Below are positions 33,960 through 45,800 of a stretch of 64,000 nt of DNA, in pieces. The DNA lies in contig JAWQFJ010001213.1 in assembly GCA_034096865.1 (NCBI GenBank), positions 52,236-116,235 of the forward strand, given 5' to 3'. The notes under the pieces were generated by a model. The model was not told the origin of the DNA. It was given only the letters and a program-made list of their open reading frames with translations, and did not search any database. The first letter of the stretch is position 1, and the number at the start of each line of letters is the position of its first letter. Made by a program: the position numbers and the translations under genes. The DNA comes from Theodoxus fluviatilis. Taxonomy: Eukaryota; Mollusca; Gastropoda; Cycloneritida; Neritidae.

Positions 33960-34430
33960 CGTCACACAGGCTATGTAAGGTCATTATGCACAAGCATTAC
34001 TGGAATAGTTGAGATGAATGGATGGACGGTGTCTTACGGCCTATCAGCCTTTGCAGGCTATGTAAGGCCATTATGCACAAGCATTACTGGAATAGTTGAG
34101 ATGGATGGATGGACGGTGTCTTACGGCCTATCAGCCTTTGTAGGCTATGTAAGGCCATTATGCACAAACGTTACTAGAATAGTTGAGATGGATGGATGGA
34201 CGGTGTTTACGGCCTATCAGCCTTTGTAGGCTATGTAAGGTGTTTTACGGCCAATCAGCCTTTGTAGGCTATGTAAGGCCATTAAACACGAAAATCACCA
34301 GAATAGTTTAAAGTAAACGCTAATCAAGTCCAGCTGTCCCTATTCATTCGCCTCTTACTAATTGCGTAGGAAGACGCGGTGGGTCTATTCTGATCCCCAA
34401 CCCACAGAGGGATAGGGATGGGGGTCAGGA
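33960..34430 (-). mobile_element. SINE family A, reverse, tail amplified ~4 times then full body
   Basis: The 87 bp tail module seen at 32545 recurs about four times (33967-34240), followed by a more complete reverse SINE body to about 34420: CTTTGTAGGCTATGTAAGGC, CATTAAACACGAAAATCACC, CCCTATTCATTCGCCTCTTA and GCGGTGGGTCTATTCTGATC, with CCCCAACCCACAG. Confidence 0.85.
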
Positions 34431-34629
34431 GTGGGGTGTGGGGTGGGGTGTAGAAAGGGAGTGGGGGGAGGGGTGGGGTGTAGATAGAAGAGAGTACCAC
34501 TTTCTTCTGCAACTCAGTAGGCAACACCAAGATTTTGCATGCAGAGACATTCTAAAAGTAATTCGACACGAAAGTGTATCTACAATGTGATGTTTGTGGA
34601 CTTAAAAACGATAACAGTGAAAAAAAATA

Positions 34630-34850
34630 CGTGGATGGATGGATGGATGGATGGATGGATGGATGGATGGATGAATTTAACGGCCTGCCAACCAGTGTAG
34701 GCTATTTTGGGTCATTCATTGATCACGGAAAATCATGAGAACTGGTTAGAGTAAGATCAAGTGAAGCCACGTTTACCCCTGTTATTCCTCCTCTTGTGAA
34801 TCGCGTTGGGAGGCGTGGTGGGTCAATATTTACCCCGACCTACGGGGGAA
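34630..34850 (-). mobile_element. SINE family A copy (reverse) with (GGAT)n tail
   Basis: About 11 GGAT/ATGG units (34632-34673), then reverse SINE blocks: AACGGCCTGCCAACCAGTGT, TCACGGAAAATCATGAGAAC, TGAATCGCGTTGGGAGGCGT and GGTGGGTCAATATTTACCCC. Confidence 0.8.
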
Positions 34851-34854
34851 CGTC

Positions 34855-35245
34855 TTTTTTCAAAATTCAATATTTACACAGGCAGGCGTCTTTGTAGAAA
34901 TGTCTCGTACGTTTTATTGGTTTTAGTCGCCAATAGGCACGTATAGTTTCGATCATTTTTCATTTCATATCCAACGTACTGAGAAATTAAACAGGGAACA
35001 ACAACAACACACTATTATCACTTTCTGCCTTAAAATTGAATTCAAGATGAGCACAAATAAGTTGAAATCAGGACACATGTCTGTGAATTTTGTTACTCCT
35101 ACAATTGTCCTATATATTACTTGCCATTACTGCTTTTGTTAGTGTAGGGAATAGGTTGCACGCACGTTTAATTATATACATAAACACAGATAATGCTTGG
35201 GACACTATATAATTATGTGAATACACATTCACTCCAATAACATTA
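34855..35245. other. Unassigned AT-rich sequence
   Basis: No supported feature. Confidence 0.4.
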
Positions 35246-35250
35246 CTTGC

Positions 35251-35312
35251 GCTGAAATGGTCGTTGTCAACAACATTCGGGGACAGAGTACTCGGAGTAC
35301 TCTACCCAGTCA
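35251..35312. mobile_element. Palindromic-element fragment
   Basis: GCTGAAATGGTCGTTGTCAA, CAACATTCGGGGACAGAGTA, then CTCGGAGTACTC resembles the terminal repeat of the elements at 13889-14385 and 58261-58793. Only one end is left. Confidence 0.5.
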
Positions 35313-35464
35313 AAAGAGATAAAGTATGGTGAGCCCTTTTCTGCTGAGATAAGGAATTCTACATGAAAGGAAAACTAATCAAAAGAACAGGACAGAGTTT
35401 GCTCTTTTGATTCGAATGAACATCTCTACTCATGAGTGTTGCAAGCAATTAATAATCCAGTTTT

Positions 35465-35640
35465 CTCCCAGTCCTTGGATTGCCCCACGGCACTGCACCT
35501 CACACAAAATCAAACACCAAAGCTTGCTCGCCTGAATCCACCTGTCAAAAAGACATAGTTTCAATGGGTGAGTAGAGGTTGAGGAGCTGACTGCACTCAA
35601 GCAGGAGGGGAGACTACTTGATATGGATTTTTCTTCTCAA
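35465..35640 (-). repeat. Dispersed ~170 bp repeat B, copy 1
   Basis: CCCACGGCACTGCACCTCAC, GCTTGCTCGCCTGAATCCAC, ACATAGTTTCAATGGGTGAG and TAGAGGTTGAGGAGCTGAC are similar to 48535-48710 and, in reverse, to 46845-47000 and 47165-47350. Confidence 0.65.
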
Positions 35641-35684
35641 ATTCTCTATTCAGTACAAAATCTTACAATACACAAAGCAAAAGG

Positions 35685-35689
<5 letters not shown>

Positions 35690-35722
<33 letters not shown>
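35690..35722. repeat. Short (CA)n and A/C-rich tract
   Basis: A CA run followed by C and A homopolymers to about 35795. Confidence 0.85.
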
Positions 35723-35799
35723 CAAAATACAAACAACCCCCCCCAAAAAAAACACAAAAAAACCAAACACAAACAAACAAACAACAAAAAAACTGAGTA

Positions 35800-37200
35800 T
35801 GGATGTTGTTTAATTAGTGCATATTCTAATGACCATTACTCTTTCCCTTTTACACTTCTGTTGCATCTTTCCGCTTGTCTATAGCGAGATGAACAAGTGT
35901 AACATACAACCAAAGCTGCCTGATGCCTCCATATCAGCTACAACCCTTGCCTTCTGAGTTCACTCCCTGGGACGGGAGAAGTCTGGATTCCTCCCAGACT
36001 ACTGAACTTTCGGGGCCAGCACCAGCATCTCAACCCGTTGTTATGAGCCAGTTTTGAGAAGTTGACGGGTTGTTACTGACAACACTGTGGTAAAAATGGG
36101 ACTGGCAAGTTCAATCTCATCTCCAACCAACAGGAACAAATTCTTTTTGCATGGACTTGGCACCGAGGACAGCAACACCTTTCCAGGCTTCAAGACAGGG
36201 ATTTGGACAATGTCTCATCACTCTGATTTCATGACACTGTCATGTGACATCATGTGATATGTTGTCATGTGAAACAGGTTTGGGGTCCTGGCCTGTGAAG
36301 GGGAACTGAACAGTTCTGGCTGTAAGGTGTGCACTTTTCTGTTACCAGTTCATATTGCTACAATGTTAATACCCGGATCCAATGAAAGACTGAAGGTTTA
36401 CAGTGATTACAATCATACCTCGGATATCAAGTGAAGCAATTCAGATTTAAAGTAGACTACTCCTTCTCATACTGTCAATAACTCCTGGGCCAGATAATAC
36501 TCGACATTTCAACTCCTATGACTGAGGCATCCCTTTCAAACTGAATATCCTGCCAAATGCTTCTGACCCAAAACTCAATGTTTTCAATCATCTTCACCCT
36601 TGCCAATGAAAAGGGAAGTTTGTAAAAAAGTAAATATTTACTCCTTTTGTTGTTGTTGATGTTGCTCTGTACCCTTGATGGCCCAACAACAGTGAAATCT
36701 ACCTGTATTTACTGGTCCCTTTCCTCTCCACTATATTCCACTTGTTGCTCGTCAGACAGATCAATTTGGTATTCATTCATTTTGAATCTCAGCACAAAAA
36801 AGGAATGGCAAGCAAAATTAATATTTCTTCAAGCTAAAAATGACAATGTGAACGAATAAAATCCATGAACCACAACAAATGACAGGCCAACATTTGCTTT
36901 TAAAACAGTTTATTTGCACTGTAAAACATTTCTTTCCATCTAAATAGATCCACTAATTTCCTTACCATTATAAACAACAAAAAATTACACTTCCTAAATG
37001 AAGCATAGAAGATTTTCATCTAGGCAGCTTCAGTACAACTCAATGAAGACCCAGTGCCTACTATTAGGCATTTATCCCCGAGTTCATCAAGGTATTATAA
37101 ACATTTTGATACGCTGTAAAAACACCATCACAGTCAGTTTGGGCAGTGACTACTCATGCCAAAAGAACTGCTACTTCACTCAATGATGATGCACCCCATC
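35800..37200. other. Unassigned AT-rich sequence
   Basis: No coding exon could be supported. It may be intron of a plus-strand gene ending at 37961. Confidence 0.35.
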
Positions 37201-37204
37201 AGTT

Positions 37205-37580
37205 CGCAATGAATGAGTAATAGACTTGACCCTTTGCATTACCACATTGTGCCAAAATAGTTTGTTCTGATACTATTTTTTTCTCTCCACTTTTTACAGA
37301 AATCATTCAGATGTCAAAACGTGTTTCCATTTCAATACAAACATGTTATTTTATCCAATAAATGGTTGTTTATTGCCTCAACAAAAGTAAGTTATGAGGT
37401 GTTTATTTTCAAAATAGTCTTAGAACTACTTTAACGGCGTATGTCAGGGAGCAGATGGGCTATCCCAAAAGCCTCTCGTGTGACCCTCACTTGAATTTTT
37501 CGGACAAAATCCTTCCATCACATGATGTCAACTGTGCTAGAGACTGCTTTGCTGGCAGGCGAAGTCTCTAGTGGATTAGA
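37205..37580 (-). repeat. Dispersed ~380 bp repeat, copy B
   Basis: Reverse complement of 16681-17060. See that entry for shared blocks. Confidence 0.8.
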
Positions 37581-37725
37581 ATGTCTCATCATATGATGTG
37601 GTTTGGTGAGCAATGTTTGATGCAGCACATCATTAGATGCAGTGGCTGTATAATTTTCTGTGTATATTGTAATCGGCTCAGAAGCAACCAAGGTAGTCTA
37701 GTTCTCTTATCAGTCTTTGCCTCAG

Positions 37726-37961
37726 AATTTGAAGAGAGTAGGGTACTGCCAGACTTTGTTTACACACGTGGCAGTGGGGCACTGCCAACCTCAAAGGCAT
37801 TGCAGCACAATGACGACGAGGATTTTGTAGAAATCGCTATGCAGGAAGGATCTGATGAGGAGGAAGGAGAAGATGGAGTTTTGGAGGAGCAGATTGTGGA
37901 AACTGTTCAAGAACTGATGGCTGAAGATGATTTGGAAAGTGCTTTGTACATGCCATCATGA
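37726..37961 (+). CDS. Possible acidic terminal exon, unrecognised protein
   Basis: A pyrimidine-rich acceptor (TCTTTGCCTCAG, ending 37725) precedes 78 codons closing at TGA 37959-37961. An AATAAA signal lies about 110 bases further on, at 38069-38074. The segment is strongly acidic in its second half (DDEDFVEIAMQEGSDEEEGE), which looks like a disordered C-terminal tail, and ends DDLESALYMPS. It enters with two bases of a codon, so at least one upstream exon is required; none was identified. The frame is also open upstream to 37581, which is probably chance. No family was recognised. It could instead be a transposon-derived tail. Confidence 0.35.
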
Positions 37962-38074
37962 ATTAGAATGCTGTATGCAAAAAGATGATCCACGGGGGTT
38001 TAACAATTTAATTTTCTTCATTTTTCTGTCAGGCAGTACCCTTCCTTGTTGCAATACCATATATTCAAAATAAA

Positions 38075-41000
38075 AGAGTGAAGAAATAACATTGATCTAC
38101 AAAGATAAAGGAGACAAAGAGCTTTCCAACAATTTTTTAATAGCTTGACAAGTAATTTTTTAATAGCAAATTTTTGTAAAAAAGCAGGAAAAAAGTATAT
38201 CCATGCAATACAAGCTAAAATAGTGCTGTCTGGAATGAGTCAACACCACACCTCCAAGTTATCCAGACAGAGAAGGCTACAGAGATATGGCTGCTATTCA
38301 ATCAAAACTGAATTCCACAAGCAGACTGGAACCATCAATTAATTTCAGGGATGCATAAACTCATCTTCGTGGTTACAGAAAGAGCTATAGAGGTGCTTTG
38401 AGCATGCCGGAAAGGCATGAGAAGGACATGATAAAAAGCACAAACACACATATGTACAAACATCTCCACTCTCCATAGACTCAGCATTTGGAGGCGGCAT
38501 CACATCGAGTGAACCACCTCCATCAGACCACTGGGCAGCATTCCCACATCACAGAACTCTCCACATGGAATCAGACATCTCAGCACTACTGACGGTAACA
38601 GTTGCTACAGCATGCACATACATGGCTGAATGCGGTGTTTCACTTTCCTCAAAAACATCTCCTCCAAGTTGAAGCTTCAAGCTGAGAAGCCAAGCACAAG
38701 GCGAACATTTCAAGGGTGGCTGGGGAGGATTGAACCTGCTACCTCCTGGTTTATGTCTGCATGCTTTCCTGGATGAGATGAATGCACAAGCTTGCTTGAG
38801 ACACGGGCGTCATTTCACACATCAAAACTGCCCATGCTGAGCAGTAATCATGCCACATCCTCAGCCATGTTCTGCTGCAGAGTTCCCATGCAAGTCATCA
38901 TGGCACCAACATCATCGTCAGCTGCGGAGTTCCCATGCAAGTCATCATGGCACCAACATCATCCCATCATGATCATCCCAAACTTTGCACAGCAATTTCA
39001 TAACTAAGGACTGTGAAGTTAAACATCTTTGATAATAAACTTATTTAAAAATCACCAGTATAGTCTTTCTTGTTCATAGCATGGGAAGCCAGCTTTGCAC
39101 TAGCAATATCAACTTTCACTTGCGGAATTCCCATATGTGCCGCACTGACCCTGTATGCATATAAGCAGAGAACAAACTTACTTAGACACTTATGAGATCC
39201 GCTTGGGAGAAACTATCACAAAGAAAAATGGCTAAAACTGACTTTTCAGGGAAACATAAATCTGCTCCGGTAGCGATGAAGACCACACACCAAAGGAAAC
39301 AGAACAACTGCAGGAACAATTCGCAGGAGCCACTGAATTAGTTCAGAAAGTTTTGCAAGTCACTGTCGGTATAGTATTTCCACCCCACTACACCAAGGAC
39401 TCTCATCAAGTGAGCGGCAGTGGGGGCATACACACACCCCAAGCCACAGGTTCCAACTTCCCCCCACATTCCATCTCAGTACAAGCTATTCACGCGAACG
39501 TGTTTGTCCACAATACACGTACAGGGAAACTTGGGGCTAGTGGGAGGTTCTCCATTGAATGGAGTTAAAACTTCTGTATTTATCCTTTTTTGTGTGTGTC
39601 TGGAGCACCACATTTTCCTTGAGAAACAAACCACAACTTTTTGCTGTAGTTTTCCTGTCGGTGTTTAAAACAGCATCAAAATAGGCAATGGTTGTTGGTT
39701 AAATTGGCATCAGAACTGGCGACATGCAATTAGTGCTTGTCAAATCAGGGGGGGGGGGGGGGGGGGAAATCAGGTAACATGGCAAAAACAAAAACAAAGG
39801 GTATTTAGGTAAGAACTTGCCATTTTGTAGATTTTATACCAAAATAAAGAAGATTTGATTGTACTAGGAAAACAAAGTTTCATGCATGTAAATTTTAACT
39901 GGTTATTATCCATTCTAGTGGGGTTAGTGTGTGTGTGTGTGCGCGCGTGTGTGCGCGCACATGCCTGTTTTCTAGCAGTCACAAAAAGTATAGAGTTAGC
40001 AGAAACATTTTGGATCAGTTGGGTGCCCAGAGACAATTTGTTTTTGCATTCTGGATAATTTGATTTCCAAATTACACATGATTAATGAATAATCATTCCT
40101 TATTTTCATGAAATTGTTGCGATCCATTCATAATTTGAATTAGTTTTTAATTCTTTGACAAATGCCTGGACATTTACCATCAGCACTTTTTGTTTTGGCC
40201 AGGGGAGACTTGGCTACTCTCACAATTGATTAAAAAATTGGTTGGAATAAAAGTAAAAAACAGCTTTGGCACAGAAAAATGGAGTATTAGGGGGAAAAAA
40301 GTCATTGCTCATCAAATATTAATGCAAGTTACTGAAATTTTGCAAACAATACAAACACATTACAAGGAATATTCAGACTAATTTTCATTGTTTCTGTAGA
40401 GTTATTCATGAGTTATGACACAAATCACTGGGGAAAAAAGAGCCTAATTTTGCCCTTCTACCAAACTATGATGATCAACATTTTTATTATCTGCAATGGT
40501 TGTAAACAAAGAATGATTAAATTACACAATAAAACATCATAAGTGTCCTTGTAACACTTACAACTGTTTCTAATGGTAAGTGGCATTATCAGGGGGGAAA
40601 ACATTCCCGACACGACATGATGAAACCATTATTAAAAAGTAGCAAATAAAACTTGTTTTCTGACTGGTCTTATTGTATTCTACATCTGTTTATATGCAAA
40701 CAAACAAAAATTCAGCATGCTACCCTTTATAAGCAGCGACCACAACCAAATATCCCAATCCCTCTTCTGCCAAAAAATCGCAAATGAAAGCATCAAGTGA
40801 TGAATCATGAGCAAAAAGCAATCAATACTGGTCTTTGTTTCCTTCCTTTTACCCTAAAATGGAAATTACTTGATGCATGTCTACCTTGTAGCTGTTTGTC
40901 ATGTATCCCAAGCGCATCGACATGCACTATATATTTTGAATTGCTAACTATTGCACTGCAAGTAGTATTCAGGCTCTTTTGTCGAATGTGTTAACATCTT

Positions 41001-41190
41001 TGTAGACTCACCGACTAGGATTTCCATTCTACTATGCCCATGTCCCTCTAGAGTTTCCTAGGATTATGGATCTACACACATACATGTACATCCAACTGCC
41101 ACTTCAGCATGGCAAAACCATTTCCACCATGCCTAAACCCAGAATGAGGAGAATGTTCAGGTTAAAATAAGTTGTAACAGAAACAAAGGG
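38075..41190. other. Intergenic / 3' flank, no gene supported
   Basis: Contains a tandem duplication of about 50 bp (38876-38975, sharing GTTCCCATGCAAGTCATCAT), a G-run at 39748-39766 and a GT/GC run at 39928-39960. TTTATT at 40483-40488 could be the minus-strand AATAAA for ERI1, about 710 bases below its stop; this is weak. Confidence 0.4.
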
Positions 41191-41198
41191 CACTGGCA

Positions 41199-41721
41199 TC
41201 ACGCAGACTTCTGGATGGCCAGGTACTGCATCAGGTCACTAACATCATCCTCATCTTCCACCCTGGTCAACCCTCTTGCTAAGTTACCTTGGGATCTGGC
41301 GTGCTTGGAATCCCCTTTCATAGACATCCTGTCAGTCTCACCCGCTCCAGCATCACAGTCATTGTCATTGCAATCATCCTCCCCCTCCTTGCAGGGCTCT
41401 GTCATGGCTGGCTCTGTTTTGGCCGGCTCTTTTGACTTCCCGCACAACTTGATAACCTCGTTCACCTTGACCGGCACCTGGTCCTCCAGCATGTGCAGCA
41501 CAATGCGTGCAATGTTGCGGGTGTCATCCAGACCGCAGTGCAGGCGTCCCTCGAATTCCAGCCCCAGCTTCCGCAGCATTTCCACAAGGGGCTGCCCCAT
41601 GCCGTGCTGGTAGTTGTTGGCAAAGATCTTGCGGACGTTGACCCACTTACGTCCCCAGCGTGGGAAGGGGAGCTCACTCAAGCAGCACTGGCCATGCAGG
41701 AAGCGTGCCATGTCCCACGGC
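41199..41721 (-). CDS. ERI1: ERI1 exon 4 (C-terminal part of exonuclease domain and tail)
   Basis: Entered through a CCCCTCCCCAG acceptor (41724-41722), completing a Gly split with exon 3, and ending at TGA 41201-41199. It encodes residues 186-359 of the joined protein. GPWDMARFLHGQC continues the exonuclease fold, and HCGLDDTRNIAR supplies the catalytic His (about 247) and last Asp (about 252) of a DEDDh nuclease. The ERI1-like helix (IARIVLHMLED) follows. The last 90 residues are a low-complexity acidic/Ser tail without homology known to me, longer than the short tail of vertebrate ERI1. The final residues are DLMQYLAIQKSA. Confidence 0.95.
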
Positions 41722-42041
41722 CTGGGGAGGGGCAAGCACGGAAATCATGCATCATCTTGTCATGTAGGGGCATTAGCAAAAGACTTGACCAGTATTGAAA
41801 TTTATCATGAGAAACTTAGATTCAAAGGAGGAACAGAAATGGAGGGGCATCTGTACTTGGACCTCTATACAAGTAAGTATTCATGGAGGCTGTCTTGTTG
41901 CAAGCTGACATGCAGCGTCACACCAGGTGGCTGAAAATGGACCAATAGGTTGTGTGGACCTCCAGAACTGGCAACAATATCATTCAGACACCAAGTTATT
42001 TCCCTCTAGTTGTCTCTCAGCTTGACCTGGCCATGACTGTA

Positions 42042-42524
42042 GGGTTGTTCAGGAGGTGAAGCGCTACACACTTCACTCATGAACGGCAATTTTGGGGCGT
42101 GCTTCACTCAGCGCTGTGCAGCACAGAGAAGCGCGCATCCGAGGCGATTCATACGATTTTCAAAATAGCAGCTTCGATCCCACACTGGCCGTCAATGTTG
42201 TAAAATAACCCTCAGAAACATCATTTTGGGACTGGAATGGGCTTTATTTGCCCAAAGCGCTCTGTATGCGCGAGTAATGGTAGGTAAGGATGACACAGTA
42301 GTGAACTTTATTCAGGCAGAATACATTTAAATGTGCATAAATGAAGTCTATGGCAAAGAAAAAAATTTCTTTAGGTTCTAGCAACACAACATGCGGCGCA
42401 GAAGATTTACCTCCCTTTAACAAGTGAAGCGCTTCGCTAAATTTATAAGCGTTTACGTGAAGCAAAGCGCGCTCATTAGCCAACATTAAGCGCTCATGCA
42501 GCGCTTCATACTCCTGAACAAGCC
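42042..42524. mobile_element. hAT-like MITE in ERI1 intron 3
   Basis: The left end AGGGTTGTTCAGGAGGTGAA-GCGCT and the right end, read in reverse, AAGGCTTGTTCAGGAGTATG-AAGCGCT form imperfect terminal inverted repeats of about 24 bp around 480 bp. The interior has further GAAGCGC words near both ends and no coding. hAT-type ends begin CAGGG/CAAGG, which fits loosely. An 8 bp target duplication could not be confirmed. Confidence 0.65.
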
Positions 42525-42712
42525 TTGTGTCAGAAGCTTGGCTTTCATGTCGACTGTTTCAGCAACGTTCTTCATTAACAGATCATCATTCACATTTAAA
42601 AGTTTGAAGTAACTTACAAAAAAAAGGGTACATTTTTACACGAGAACGACAAAGGAAAGCTGATTTCTTGCCAATTAGTGACAAAATAACACAAGTGGAA
42701 TGTCTGACTTAC

Positions 42713-42822
42713 CCGTCAGTGACGATAGCAAACTTGTGGTGGGTGCCCAGCTTATGCGATTGCACCCATTCTTCGAACTGCTGCAGCACCACAGGGAAAG
42801 GGTCGGCTTTGTCAACGACGTC
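42713..42822 (-). CDS. ERI1: ERI1 exon 3
   Basis: This 110 nt exon lies between a TGCCTTACAG acceptor (42825-42823) and a GTAAGT donor (42712-42707). It encodes residues 150-185 plus two bases of Gly 186, from DVVDKADPFPVVLQQFEEWV to KFAIVTDG. The VTDG Asp (residue 185) is the third acidic residue of the DEDDh set. The frame joins exon 2 in phase 0 and exon 4 in phase 2. A large minisatellite array begins only about 75 bases upstream of the acceptor. Confidence 0.95.
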
Positions 42823-42895
42823 CTGTAAGGCATCAACATCTACAGTTGCACAACACGAACTTGTCCATTTTTTCACACCTCCTGCTTGCTGCACC

Positions 42896-45800
42896 TGTTC
42901 ACTACTGATACATGTATCTACAGCGGCCTGTCACTGCTGGCTACACCTGTTCACTACTGATGCATGTATCTACAGCGGCCTGTCACTGCTGGCTACACCT
43001 GTTCACTACTGATACATGTATCTACAGCGGCCTGTCACTGCTGGCTACACCTGTTCACTATTGATACATGTATCTACAGCGGCCTGTCACTGCTGGCTAC
43101 ACCTGTTCACTACTGATACATGTATCTACAGCGGCCTGTCACTGCTGGCTACACCTGTTCACTACTGATACATGTATCTACAGCGGCCTGTCACTGCTGG
43201 CTACAGCTGTCACTGCTGGCTACAACCTGTCACTGCTGGCTACACCTGTCACTGCTGGCTACACCTGTTCACTACTGATACATGTATCTACAGCGGCCTG
43301 TCACTGCTGGCTACACCTGTTCACTACTGATACATGTATCTACAGCGGCCTGTCACTGCTGGCTACACCTGTTCACTACTGATACATGTATCTACAGCGG
43401 CCTGTCACTGCTGGCTACAACCTGTCACTGCTGGCTACACCTGTTCACTACTGATACATGTATCTACAGCGGCCTGTCACTGCTGGCTACACCTGTTCAC
43501 TACTGATACATGTATCTACAGCGGCCTGTCACTGCTGGCTACACCTGTTCACTACTGATACATGTATCTACAGCGGCCTGTCACTGCTGGCTACACCTGT
43601 TCACTACTGATACATGTATCAACAGCAGCCTGTCACTGCTGGCTACACCTGTCACTGCTGGCTACACCTGTCACTGCTGGCTACACCTGTTCACTACTGA
43701 TACATGTATCTACAGCGGCCTGTCACTGCTGGCTACACCTGTTCACTACTGATACATGTATCTACAGCGGCCTGTCACTGCTGGCTACACCTGTCACTGC
43801 TGGCTACACCTGTTCACTACTGATACATGTATCTACAGCGGCCTGTCACTGCTGGCTACACCTGTTCACTACTGATACATGTATCTACAGCGGCCTGTCA
43901 CTGCTGGCTACACCTGTTCACTACTGATACATGTATCTACAGCGGCCTGTCACTGCTGGCTACACCTGTCACTGCTGGCTACACCTGTCACTGCTGGCAA
44001 CACCTGTTCACTACTGATACATGTATCTACAGCGGCCTGTCACTGCTGGCTACACCTGTTCACTACTGATACATGTATCTACAGCGGCCTGTCACTGCTG
44101 GCTACACCTGTTCACTACTGATACATGTATCTACAGCGGCCAGTCACTGCTGGCTACACCTGTCACTGCTTGCTGCACCTGTTCACTACTGATACATGTA
44201 TCTACAGCGGCCTGTCACTGCTGGCTACACCTGTCACTGCTGGCTACACCTGTCACTGCTTGCTGCACCTGTTCACTACTGATACATGTATCTACAGCGG
44301 CCAGTCACTGCTGGCTACACCTGTCACTGCTGGCTACACCTGTCACTGCTTGCTGCACCTGTTCACTACTGATACATGTATCTACAGCGGCCTGTCACTG
44401 CTGGCTTCACCTGTCACTGCTGGCTACACCTGTCACTGCTTGCTGCACCTGTTCACTACTGATACATGTATCTACAGCGGCCTGTCACTGCTGGCTACAC
44501 CTGTTCACTACTGATACATGTATCTACAGCGGCCTGTCACTGCTGGCTACACCTGTCACTGCTGGATACACCTGTTCACTACTGATACATGTATCTACAG
44601 CGGCCTGTCACTGCTGGCTACAACCTGTTCACTACTGATACATGTATCTACAGCGGCCAGTCACTGCTGGCTACACCTGTCACTGCTGGCTACACCTGTT
44701 CACTACTGATACATGTATCTACAGCGGCCTGTCACTGCTGGCTACACCTGTTCACTACTGATACATGTATCTACAGCGGCCTGTCACTGCTGGCTACACC
44801 TGTCACTGCTGGCTACACCTGTTCACTACTGATACATGTATCTACAGCAGCCTGTCACTGCTGGCTACACCTGTTCACTACTGATACACGTATCTACAGC
44901 GGCCTGTCACTGCTGGCTACACCTGTTCACTACTGATACATGTATCTACAGCGGCCTGTCACTGCTGGCTACACCTGTTCACTGCTGGCTACACCTGTTC
45001 ACTGCTGGCTACACCTGTTCACTGCTGGCTACACCTGTTCACTACTGATACATGTATCTACAGCGGCCTGTCACTGCTGGCTACACCTGTTCACTACTGA
45101 TACATGTATCTACAGCGGCCTGTCACTGCTGGCTACACCTGTCACTGCTGGCTACACCTGTTCACTACTGATACATGTATCTACAGCGGCCTGTCACTGC
45201 TGGCTACACCTGTTCACTACTGATACATGTATCTACAGCGGCCTGTCACTGCTGGCTACAACCTGTCACTGCTGGCTACACCTGTTCACTACTGATACAT
45301 GTATCTACAGCGGCCTGTCACTGCTGGCTACACCTGTTCACTACTGATACATGTATCTACAGCGGCCTGTCACTGCTGGCTACACCTGTTCACTACTGAT
45401 ACATGTATCTACAGCGGCCTGTCACTGCTGGCTACACCTGTTCACTACTGATACATGTATCTACAGCGGCCTGTCACTGCTGGCTACACCTGTTCACTAC
45501 TGATACATGTATCTACAGCGGCCAGTCACTGCTGGCTACACCTGTTCACTACTGATACATGTATCTACAGCGGCCTGTCACTGCTGGCTACACCTGTCAC
45601 TGCTGGCTACACCTGTCACTGCTGGCTACACCTGTTCACTACTGATACATGTATCTACAGCGGCCTGTCACTGCTGGCTACACCTGTTCACTACTGATAC
45701 ATGTATCTACAGTGGCCTGTCACTGCTGGCTACAGCTGTTCACTACTGATACATGTATCTACAGCGGCCTGTCACTGCTGGCTACACCTGTTCACTACTG

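Noticed and set aside
41215..41934. Plus-strand frames opposite ERI1 exon 4
   Set aside because: Antisense shadows of the ERI1 coding exon.
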